Shown here: piece by piece, positions 1-4,240 of the stretch
How positions within the stretch are numbered: the stretch's first letter is position 1
How the letters are laid out: each line of letters opens with the position of its first letter
From: RGIG8700 sp964568815
GTDB lineage: Bacteria; Bacillota; Clostridia; RGIG6154
Direction of reading: 5' to 3'
DNA length: 5,236 nucleotides
NCBI GenBank assembly: GCA_964568815.1
Contig: CAZMRY010000097.1
Coordinates: 1 to 5,236 of the forward strand
The notes under the pieces: generated by a model
What the model was told of the DNA's origin: nothing
The model's input: the letters and a program-made list of their open reading frames with translations, nothing else
Databases searched by the model: none
Translations under genes and position numbers: made by a program

Positions 1-1357
1 CTTTTCTGTTTAAGATGAGGTTTGTGATGATGCCGAGGATAAGAGCACAAGCGATTGATGTGATTGTAACCTTACCGATGGCCATTGCCATTCCGCCGAT
101 ACCAGGGATAAGAATAGCTGAAACTGTGAATAAGTTTGCGTGGCTTTCGAGGTCAACCTTTTGAATCATCTTAAGACCGGAAACTGCGATAAAGCCGTAA
201 AGTGTAATACATACACCGCCCATTACGCAACCTGGGATAGAATCAAGGAATGCAACGAATGGAGAAACGAATGAAATAACCATTGCCATTATTGCGGTTG
301 CTGTGATTGTGGCAACAGATGCGTTTCCTGTAATTGCAACACAACCAACAGATTCACCGTAAGTTGTATTTGGACATCCGCCAAAGATTGCACCAACGAT
401 TGAGCCTACGCCGTCACCTAAAAGTGTTCTGTGGAGACCAGGTTCTTCAAGGAGGTCGCTTTCTATAATAGATGAAAGGTTCTTGTGGTCTGCGATATGT
501 TCAGCAAATACAACGAATGCAACGGGAGCGTAAGCAACTGCGATTGTTGCAACATATGTCCAGTTGAATTCACCTACACCTTTAAGAGCCTTGATGAATG
601 TAAAATCAGGAACTGAGAGGAATGTTGAAAGTGTAACACCGCCTTCAACAAGTGCTTTAAATGGAGCAAAATCAATAACCTGAAGTGCTGCATTGTTTGT
701 TGAAATGCCGATAACTGTGAATATGAGTCCTACTGCGTAGCCTGCAAGGATACCAATAATGAATGGAATGAGTTTTGCCATCTTTTTGCCGTAAACAGAA
801 CAAATAGTTACAACAATAAATGTAACAAGTGCACAGATAAATGATACCCAGATGTTGCCTGTCATAATGAATGCATTGTTACCGTCTACAGGACCGTAAG
901 AAAATACATCTTTTACAGCCGCACCTGCGAGCGAGAGACCGATAAGAGCAACAGTAGGTCCGATAACAACAGGAGGCATAAGCTTTGCAATCCATTTAAC
1001 ACCTGCAATTTTTATAATTATTGCAAGAACAACATAAACAAGACCTGCAAAAAGTGCACCGATAAGAAGACCTAGATAACCGAGACTCATTGATACACCG
1101 CCGGCAAATGCTGCAAGCATTGAACCGATGAAAGCAAAGGATGAGCCTAAGAATACAGGGCTTTTAAACTTTGTGAAAAGCTGATAAATGATAGTACCTG
1201 CACCTGCACCGAAAAGTGCAGCTGACGCTGACATTCCGTTACCTACAATAGCAGGAACTGCGATGGTTGCTGCCATAATGGCAAGAAGCTGCTGAATTGC
1301 GAAAACTATAAGCTGTCCGAATTTTGGTTTGTCTTTTACTCCGTAAATTAATTGCAT
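1..1357 (-). CDS. uraA: Uracil/xanthine permease, NCS2 family (C-terminus cut by window edge)
   Basis: This is a membrane transporter that probably imports uracil with protons (UraA/PyrP type). I translated it by hand: 452 codons run from the ATG at 1357 to the window edge without a stop. The N-terminus reads MQLIYGVKDKPKFGQ, followed by a QQLLAIMAATIAVP segment and many further hydrophobic segments, as in a 14-helix NCS2 protein. The two family signatures are present: FAEHIAD with Glu286, and NTTYGES with Glu335. These match the two substrate-binding glutamates of E. coli UraA. The C-terminal stretch ITNLILNRK is near the usual family end (about 430-460 residues), so little is missing. The start is fixed by an in-frame TAA at 1364-1366. 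The Shine-Dalgarno (AAAGG, 1372-1376) is weak and lies 14 nt upstream. Uracil is favoured as substrate, but xanthine or another nucleobase cannot be excluded. The gene is divergent from rpmG and has its own regulated leader. Confidence 0.93.
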   Translation of the reverse strand, partial: MQLIYGVKDKPKFGQLIVFAIQQLLAIMAATIAVPAIVGNGMSASAALFGAGAGTIIYQLFTKFKSPVFLGSSFAFIGSMLAAFAGGVSMSLGYLGLLIGALFAGLVYVVLAIIIKIAGVKWIAKLMPPVVIGPTVALIGLSLAGAAVKDVFSYGPVDGNNAFIMTGNIWVSFICALVTFIVVTICSVYGKKMAKLIPFIIGILAGYAVGLIFTVIGISTNNAALQVIDFAPFKALVEGGVTLSTFLSVPDFTFIKALKGVGEFNWTYVATIAVAYAPVAFVVFAEHIADHKNLSSIIESDLLEEPGLHRTLLGDGVGSIVGAIFGGCPNTTYGESVGCVAITGNASVATITATAIMAMVISFVSPFVAFLDSIPGCVMGGVCITLYGFIAVSGLKMIQKVDLESHANLFTVSAILIPGIGGMAMAIGKVTITSIACALILGIITNLILNRK

Positions 1358-1375
1358 ATTAATTTACCGTACCTT

Positions 1376-1421
1376 TCTGCCCACGGATTTATTTATCTTC
1401 TTACTGTGGGCAGATAAGAAG
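1376..1421 (-). promoter_or_regulatory. Mutually exclusive hairpins next to the uraA ribosome binding site
   Basis: On the minus strand CTTCTTA (1421-1415) can pair with TAAGAAG (1403-1397), with an inner CTG/CAG. Alternatively TCTGCCCAC (1414-1406) can pair over 9 bp with GTGGGCAGA (1384-1376), whose 3' end abuts the AAAGG ribosome binding sequence. The two folds share bases 1406-1414 and cannot coexist. A role in controlling uraA translation is inference only. Confidence 0.4.
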
Positions 1422-1428
1422 TTTTTTT
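1397..1428 (+). terminator. Plus-strand terminator-like hairpin with seven T residues
   Basis: Read on the plus strand, CTTCTTACTG (1397-1406) pairs with CAG-A-TAAGAAG (1411-1421), giving 10 bp with one bulged A and the loop TGGG. Seven T residues follow (1422-1428). The form is that of an intrinsic terminator pointing toward rpmG, yet no plus-strand gene precedes it here. It could stop antisense transcription through uraA, or be a by-product of the structure formed on the other strand. Confidence 0.4.
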
Positions 1429-1435
1429 CTGATAT

Positions 1436-1467
1436 TAAAAATACCTTGCCGCATTGCGGCAAGGCAT
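1436..1467 (-). terminator. Intrinsic terminator in the uraA leader (attenuator)
   Basis: On the minus strand CCTTGCCGC pairs perfectly with GCGGCAAGG around the 3-base loop AAT (1464-1444). The stem can extend by G-U, U-A and A-U pairs. TATTTTTA follows directly. The hairpin lies between the uraA promoter and its start codon, so it should stop transcription before the gene unless the upstream pairing prevents it. Confidence 0.75.
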
Positions 1468-1530
1468 AACTCGGTGTAATAAATTTTCTTGCCGATGTCT
1501 CTGCGTAAGATTTTTCATATCTTCCTATAA

Positions 1531-1559
1531 ATAATAACATAATTTTTACCATTTGTAAA
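1531..1559 (-). promoter_or_regulatory. Sigma-A type promoter of uraA
   Basis: On the minus strand a -35 box TTTACA (1559-1554) and a -10 box TATTAT (1536-1531) are separated by exactly 17 bases. The predicted transcription start is about 1524-1526, in the sequence AGGAAG. It lies about 168 bases upstream of the uraA start codon, so the mRNA has a long leader. Confidence 0.75.
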
Positions 1560-1571
1560 GTACAAATTGTA
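1551..1571. promoter_or_regulatory. Candidate operator palindrome over the uraA -35 box
   Basis: ATTTGTA (1551-1557) and TACAAAT (1561-1567) form a perfect 7-bp inverted repeat with a 3-base spacer. A further TTGTA (1567-1571) makes a second overlapping palindrome with TACAA (1561-1565). The repeat covers the uraA -35 hexamer (1554-1559), so a bound protein would block that promoter. No regulator is identified, and AT-rich DNA can give such repeats by chance. Confidence 0.4.
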
Positions 1572-1640
1572 GGTGCGTGTCGAAAAATATACTATATCTT
1601 GTTGCTTGAAAATTTTTAGATTAAAATGCTGAAAATGTGC

Positions 1641-1669
1641 TTGACAAAAGGGAAAAGCTGTGGTATATT
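1641..1669 (+). promoter_or_regulatory. Sigma-A type promoter of the rpmG-secE-nusG-rplKA cluster
   Basis: A perfect -35 box TTGACA (1641-1646) and a -10 box TATATT (1664-1669) are separated by 17 bases. The predicted start is about 1676, leaving a leader of roughly 100 nt before rpmG. It is the only strong promoter I see ahead of the five-gene run. Confidence 0.85.
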
Positions 1670-1675
1670 TTAGTG

Positions 1676-1777
1676 TACACTTGTTGTGAAACTGCAACAG
1701 GTTTAATAATGTCGCTTTAAAAGGACAGTTAAAACAGGCTTAAAAACCTGACATGAATATAGAACGGAGGAAATAAA
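1676..1777 (+). promoter_or_regulatory. Structured leader of rpmG
   Basis: The untranslated leader holds a hairpin near its 5' end, ACTTGTTG with CAACAGGT (1679-1686 and 1695-1702, one G-U pair). A second hairpin is TGTC with GACA (1710-1713 and 1724-1727). A third is CAGG with CCTG (1735-1738 and 1747-1750). A near-identical direct repeat ACAGGYTTAA occurs at 1697-1706 and 1734-1743. The first copy can also pair with AAACCTG (1744-1750) over 7 bp, which would break both outer hairpins. There is no U-tract, so it is not a terminator. Its function is unknown. Confidence 0.35.
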
Positions 1778-1927
1778 ATGCGTACTAAAATTACATTAGC
1801 TTGCACAGAGTGCAAACAGAGAAACTATGACACAATGAAAAACAAAAAGAACACACCTGACAGAATGGAAGTTAACAAATACTGCAGATTCTGCAAAAAA
1901 CACACAGCTCATAAGGAAACAAAATAA
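1778..1927 (+). CDS. rpmG: 50S ribosomal protein L33, zinc-binding form
   Basis: A 49-residue basic protein of the large ribosomal subunit, the usual length for L33. It starts MRTKITLACTECKQRNY and ends CRFCKKHTAHKETK. The two CxxC pairs, Cys9/Cys12 and Cys36/Cys39, form the zinc site of the C+ type of L33. Many bacteria also carry a cysteine-free L33 paralogue that replaces this form under zinc shortage; none is seen here. The ATG is supported by GGAGG (1766-1770) with 7-base spacing. It is the first gene of the plus-strand cluster, 41 bases ahead of secE. The order rpmG-secE-nusG is widely conserved and supports the call. Confidence 0.96.
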   Translation: MRTKITLACTECKQRNYDTMKNKKNTPDRMEVNKYCRFCKKHTAHKETK

Positions 1928-1968
1928 GTTTCTCTGAAAGAGTAATAATTTAAGGGAGGTTTATTTAA

Positions 1969-2184
1969 ATGAGCGATAATGTAGAAAAAAAAGGTCTTTT
2001 CGCTAAAATGGCGGATTCTTTTAAAGGCTATAAGAGCGAATTCAAAAAAATCGTATGGCCGTCATGGAACACAGTTCTTAAAAACACAGGCGTTGTTGTT
2101 GTATTTATTTTAGTGTTAGGTCTGTTTATTTATGCTGTAGACATGATATTTGGTCTTTTATTCGGTTTGGTAACAGGTTTATAA
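1969..2184 (+). CDS. secE: Preprotein translocase subunit SecE
   Basis: A 71-residue small subunit of the SecYEG channel, which moves proteins across or into the cytoplasmic membrane; SecE clamps and stabilises SecY. The layout is that of single-span SecE proteins. There is a charged cytoplasmic N-terminus (1-20), then an amphipathic helix and hinge with the family motif EFKKIVWPSW (24-33, Trp30-Pro31) ahead of VLKNTGV. One transmembrane helix follows at about residues 41-69, rich in V, L, I and F. The longer E. coli protein has two additional N-terminal spans, which are absent here as is normal in Gram-positives. The start is supported by AAGGGAGG (1952-1959) 9 bases upstream. It lies between rpmG and nusG, its conserved neighbours. 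Confidence 0.95.
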   Translation: MSDNVEKKGLFAKMADSFKGYKSEFKKIVWPSWNTVLKNTGVVVVFILVLGLFIYAVDMIFGLLFGLVTGL

Positions 2185-2199
2185 TAAGGATTTCCTTAT
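2184..2199 (+). repeat. Small hairpin between secE and nusG
   Basis: ATAAGG (2184-2189) pairs with CCTTAT (2194-2199) around the loop ATTT, starting on the last base of the secE stop codon. An A-rich run follows, not a U-tract, so it is not a terminator. It may affect mRNA stability; this is weak evidence. Confidence 0.3.
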
Positions 2200-2223
2200 A
2201 TAAAATAAAAAGGAGGAAGTCTT

Positions 2224-2748
2224 ATGTCACAGGAAGCTAAATGGTATGTTGTTCACACATACTCAGGCTATGAAAACAAGGTTAAAGCAACTCTTGAAAA
2301 GAGCATTGAAAATAACAACCTCGGTCATTTGTTCTTTGATATCAAATTACCAATGGAAGAAGTTGTTGAGGTTAAAGATAATGTTCAGAAGAGTGTTATG
2401 AAAAAAATGCTTCCGGGCTATGTTATAATCAAAATGATTATGACAGATTTCAGCTGGTACATTGTAAGAAACACCAGAGGTGTTACCGGCTTTGTTGGAC
2501 CGGGGTCAAAACCTGTTCCTTTAACAGAGGCTGAAATTGAAAGACTCGGCTTTGAGCAGAAGTCTTATGCATTTAACTTTGAAATCGGCGATAATGTTCA
2601 GATTACCGCTGAATCCTTTAAGGATTTCGTTGGTATCGTTGAAGATATCGACACAGAAAATCAGAAAGTTAAAGTTTCTGTTTTCTTTATGGGCAACGAA
2701 ACTTCAATCGACTTTGATTTCGGTGAGGTTAAGCCTATTGATGATTAA
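2224..2748 (+). CDS. nusG: Transcription termination/antitermination factor NusG
   Basis: A 174-residue general transcription elongation factor that binds RNA polymerase and affects pausing, Rho-dependent termination and coupling to ribosomes. The N-terminal NGN domain (about 5-110) carries KWYVVHTYSGYENKVK (6-21), the MLPGYVIIKM segment (62-71) and RNTRGVTGFVG. A linker leads to the C-terminal KOW domain (about 119-174), which begins FEIGDNVQI and contains FKDFVGIVEDID. The length is typical. The KOW domain departs slightly from the common pattern: ESF stands where GPF is usual, and MGNET where FGRET is usual. The start is fixed by AGGAGG (2211-2216) with 7-base spacing. It lies in the conserved position after secE and before rplK. 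Confidence 0.96.
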   Translation: MSQEAKWYVVHTYSGYENKVKATLEKSIENNNLGHLFFDIKLPMEEVVEVKDNVQKSVMKKMLPGYVIIKMIMTDFSWYIVRNTRGVTGFVGPGSKPVPLTEAEIERLGFEQKSYAFNFEIGDNVQITAESFKDFVGIVEDIDTENQKVKVSVFFMGNETSIDFDFGEVKPIDD

Positions 2749-2751
2749 GCT

Positions 2752-2781
2752 TATATGTGCCTATGGAATTAGGCGTATATA
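2752..2781 (+). repeat. Long hairpin just after nusG
   Basis: Bases 2752-2763 pair with 2770-2781 in a 12-bp stem containing two G-U pairs. GCCTA and TAGGC form the top around the loop TGGAAT. It begins 3 bases after the nusG stop and has no U-tract, so it does not look like an intrinsic terminator. It could be a processing or stability element, or part of the rplK leader. Confidence 0.45.
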
Positions 2782-2788
2782 TAGATTA

Positions 2789-2836
2789 GTGGGAGAGTAA
2801 TCACTCGCTAAGGTTGTATATAACAACCACTACCAC
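2789..2836 (+). promoter_or_regulatory. Candidate L1-type regulatory RNA motif before rplK
   Basis: GTGGGA (2789-2794) opens and CCAC (2833-2836) closes a possible junction. Inside are two hairpins: GAGT/ACTC (2795-2798 and 2803-2806) and GGTTGT/ACAACC (2812-2817 and 2823-2828, loop ATATA). A GTGGGAG...CCAC frame also precedes rplA. In E. coli, L1 represses the L11 operon by binding its leader. That this motif is the L1 target here is inference from its position and repetition. Confidence 0.45.
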
Positions 2837-2846
2837 ATTTATATTG

Positions 2847-2855
2847 AAGGAGGTG
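2847..2855 (+). promoter_or_regulatory. Ribosome binding site deciding the rplK start
   Basis: AAGGAGGTG is a near-perfect Shine-Dalgarno that places initiation at the GTG at 2865, 9 bases downstream. It rules out the in-frame TTG at 2814, which lies upstream of this site. Confidence 0.8.
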
Positions 2856-2864
2856 CACTTTACA

Positions 2865-3290
2865 GTGGCACAGAAAGTATCAGGTTACATTAAGTTGCAG
2901 ATTCCCGCAGGTAAAGCAACACCGGCTCCACCGGTAGGTCCTGCATTAGGTCAGCATGGTGTTAACATCGTTCAGTTCACAAAAGAATTCAACGAAAGAA
3001 CCGCGAAAGACATGGGTCTTATTATTCCGGTTGTTATTACCGTTTATGCAGACAGATCGTTCAGTTTTGTTACAAAAACTCCACCGGCTTCAGTTCTTCT
3101 CAAGAAAGCTTGTAAGATTGAAAGCGGTTCAGGCGTACCTAACAAAACTAAGGTTGCTAAAATCTCTAAGGCAGATTTACAGGCAATCGCAGAACAGAAA
3201 ATGCCTGACTTGAACGCTGCTTCAGTTGAAGCTGCAATGAGCATGATTGCAGGAACAGCAAGAAGTATGGGTATAACAGTAGAAGAATAA
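2865..3290 (+). CDS. rplK: 50S ribosomal protein L11
   Basis: A 141-residue protein of the GTPase-associated centre of the large subunit. It binds 23S rRNA at the thiostrepton site and contacts elongation factors and the stringent factor RelA. From the GTG start the protein reads MAQKVSGYIKLQIPAGKATPAPPVGPALGQ in register with known L11 proteins. The N-terminal domain (about 1-70) has the proline-rich segment with Pro20, Pro22, Pro23 and Pro26. The C-terminal rRNA-binding domain (about 75-141) ends in GTARSMGITVEE. The frame opens further upstream to a TTG at 2814, but those 17 extra residues resemble no L11 and precede the Shine-Dalgarno. The gene lies between nusG and rplA, as usual. A structured motif in its leader suggests translational feedback by L1. 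Confidence 0.96.
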   Translation: MAQKVSGYIKLQIPAGKATPAPPVGPALGQHGVNIVQFTKEFNERTAKDMGLIIPVVITVYADRSFSFVTKTPPASVLLKKACKIESGSGVPNKTKVAKISKADLQAIAEQKMPDLNAASVEAAMSMIAGTARSMGITVEE

Positions 3291-3296
3291 TTGGAA

Positions 3297-3341
3297 GGTC
3301 TTTTCAGACCAGGTGGGAGGAATATTTTCCGCCATAACCAC
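3297..3341 (+). promoter_or_regulatory. Hairpin plus candidate L1-type motif before rplA
   Basis: First comes a hairpin, GGTCT/AGACC with loop TTTC (3297-3301 and 3306-3310). A GTGGGA element (3313-3318), a small stem GGAA/TTCC (3319-3322 and 3327-3330) and a closing CCAC (3338-3341) follow. The rplA Shine-Dalgarno AAGGAGG starts three bases later at 3344. The frame repeats the element before rplK, which fits a shared binding site for L1. Pairing of GTGG with CCAC would lie close to the ribosome binding site. The L1 role is inferred. Confidence 0.45.
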
Positions 3342-3357
3342 TTAAGGAGGATTTATC

Positions 3358-4053
3358 GTGAAAAGAGGTAAAAAATACTCAACTAGCGCTAAGCTTATTG
3401 ACAGATCAAAGCTCTATGATGCTAAAGAAGCTTTAGAACTTGTTTGCAAAACAGCAGGTGCTAAGTTTGATGAAACTGTTGAATGTCACATCAGATTAGG
3501 TGTTGACTCAAGACACGCTGACCAGCAGGTTAGAGGTGCTGTTGTTCTTCCACACGGAACAGGTAAGAACATCCGCGTTCTCGTATTTGCTAAAGGCGAA
3601 AAATTAAATGAAGCTGAAGCAGCTGGTGCTGATTTCTTCGGCTCAGAAGAATTAGTTACAAAAATCCAGACAGAAAACTGGTTCGATTACGATGTAATCG
3701 TTGCAACTCCTGACATGATGGGTGTTGTTGGCAGACTTGGTAAAGTTTTAGGTCCTAAAGGTCTTATGCCAAACCCAAAAGCAGGTACAGTTACTATGGA
3801 TGTAGCTAAAGCTATCAAAGATATCAAAGCAGGTAAGATTGAATATAAGCTTGATAAAACAAACATTATTCACTGCCCAATCGGTAAGGTATCTTTTGCA
3901 GCTGACAAGCTTGCAGACAACTTTAATACACTTCTCTCTGCTGTAGTTAAGGCTAAGCCTGCTGCTGCTAAGGGTCAGTATTTAAAATCAGTAACCGTTG
4001 TTTCAACAATGGGTCCGTCAGTTAAAGTTAACACAAATAAACTTGGTGAATAA
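3358..4053 (+). CDS. rplA: 50S ribosomal protein L1
   Basis: A 231-residue protein of the ribosomal L1 stalk, which guides deacylated tRNA out of the E site; in E. coli it is also the repressor of its own operon. It starts MKRGKKYSTSAKLIDRSKLY, typical of the family. The L1 signature lies at about residues 126-146, reading GRLGKVLGPKGLMPNPKAGT. Domain I is built from the N- and C-terminal thirds, and domain II spans about residues 68-159. Length is standard. The start is GTG, supported by AAGGAGG (3344-3350) with 7-base spacing. It follows rplK with a 67-base gap holding a structured motif. The next promoter begins only 6 bases after its stop codon, with no terminator between. Confidence 0.97.
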   Translation: MKRGKKYSTSAKLIDRSKLYDAKEALELVCKTAGAKFDETVECHIRLGVDSRHADQQVRGAVVLPHGTGKNIRVLVFAKGEKLNEAEAAGADFFGSEELVTKIQTENWFDYDVIVATPDMMGVVGRLGKVLGPKGLMPNPKAGTVTMDVAKAIKDIKAGKIEYKLDKTNIIHCPIGKVSFAADKLADNFNTLLSAVVKAKPAAAKGQYLKSVTVVSTMGPSVKVNTNKLGE

Positions 4054-4059
4054 TTTTTA

Positions 4060-4088
4060 TTGACAAATTTAATTTAGTATGCTATAAT
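4060..4088 (+). promoter_or_regulatory. Perfect-consensus promoter of rplJL
   Basis: TTGACA (4060-4065) and TATAAT (4083-4088) are both exact sigma-A consensus boxes, separated by 17 bases. The predicted start is about 4095. It begins 6 bases after the rplA stop codon and drives the L10 leader, so rplJL has a strong promoter of its own besides readthrough from rplKA. Confidence 0.92.
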
Positions 4089-4094
4089 ACAATA

Positions 4095-4211
4095 AATTCA
4101 TATGTTATCCGCAGACAGCAGGGGCTGAAAAAGCATAAGATTCCTGCCGAGGGTAAACCGTTTAAAGACTTAAAGGGTTTTCCGTTTTTCTGCGGAAAAC
4201 CTTAATTTTTT
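4095..4211 (+). promoter_or_regulatory. L10-type ribosomal protein leader with attenuator
   Basis: This leader RNA matches the Firmicutes L10 leader. GACAGCAGG (4114-4122) faces CCTGCCGAGG (4143-4152), with GCAGG/CCTGC pairing; I recognise this core as the binding site of the L10-L12 complex. TCCGCAGA (4108-4115) is perfectly complementary to TCTGCGGA (4189-4196), which overlaps the loop and 3' arm of the terminator. The two folds therefore exclude each other. In B. subtilis the L10-(L12)4 complex binds such a leader and favours termination, so excess L10/L12 lowers rplJL expression. The same logic is expected here. Confidence 0.85.
4173..4211 (+). terminator. Intrinsic terminator (attenuator) before rplJ
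   Basis: AAGGGTTTTCCG (4173-4184) pairs with CGGAAAACCTT (4193-4203), with one bulged G. Six T residues follow (4206-4211). It lies inside the rplJ leader, so it is conditional, not an operon end. Confidence 0.85.
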
Positions 4212-4225
4212 GTAAATAACGAAAC

Positions 4226-4231
4226 GAGGTG
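4226..4231 (+). promoter_or_regulatory. Ribosome binding site deciding the rplJ start
   Basis: GAGGTG lies 9 bases upstream of the ATG at 4241. The in-frame GTG at 4229 is part of this Shine-Dalgarno and so is not a credible start. Confidence 0.75.
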
Positions 4232-4240
4232 AAAAATTTA

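Larger units (their letters stand above)
1358..1525 (-). promoter_or_regulatory. Structured 5' leader of uraA, candidate transcription attenuator
   Basis: This is the untranslated leader between the predicted transcription start and the uraA ATG. It contains a strong minus-strand intrinsic terminator (1436-1467). A 7-base segment CGGCAAG (1494-1488) is perfectly complementary to CTTGCCG (1463-1457), the 5' arm of that terminator, so antiterminator and terminator exclude each other. A small 5' hairpin is possible (AAGAT with ATCTT, 1522-1506). A second switch-like structure lies near the start codon. A 27-codon ORF (1518-1435) also runs through the leader and stops in the terminator's U-tract, but its Shine-Dalgarno placement is poor. 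I found no convincing PyrR-site or purine-riboswitch consensus, so the ligand or protein is unknown. Confidence 0.6.

Noticed and set aside
1486..1518. PyrR binding site or purine riboswitch in the uraA leader
   Set aside because: Only CAGAGA matches the PyrR-site core and the conserved flanking residues are absent. The conserved junction of a purine riboswitch is not found, and the space before the terminator is short.
1364..1552. 62-codon minus-strand ORF upstream of uraA
   Set aside because: Its start lies inside the uraA promoter spacer, so the predicted transcript begins after it, and it runs through the terminator and both leader hairpins. It shows no recognisable protein features.
1567..1595. 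Possible extra plus-strand promoter, TTGTAG and TACTAT with 17-base spacing
   Set aside because: The -35 box matches consensus at only three of six positions, and the strong TTGACA/TATATT promoter lies 74 bases downstream.
1515..1697. 60-codon minus-strand ORF across the divergent promoter region
   Set aside because: It spans the promoters of both uraA and rpmG, lies in AT-rich non-coding sequence and resembles no protein family.
1358..1777. tRNA gene, CRISPR array or insertion sequence in the intergenic region
   Set aside because: No cloverleaf, no regularly spaced repeats and no transposase remnants or terminal inverted repeats were seen here or elsewhere in the window.
2537..2800. Plus-strand ORF overlapping nusG in another frame
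   Set aside because: It is a shadow of nusG. The similar out-of-frame ORFs over rplK, rplJ and rplL (2956-3213, 3044-3244, 4162-4476, 4884-5078) are rejected for the same reason.
2814..2864. Upstream TTG start extending rplK by 17 residues
   Set aside because: The extension precedes the AAGGAGGTG ribosome binding site, overlaps the structured leader and has no counterpart in known L11 proteins.
4229..4240. Upstream GTG start for rplJ adding four residues
   Set aside because: The GTG is the end of the GAGGTG Shine-Dalgarno. MPSEKVLEQKK from the ATG at 4241 is the usual L10 N-terminus.
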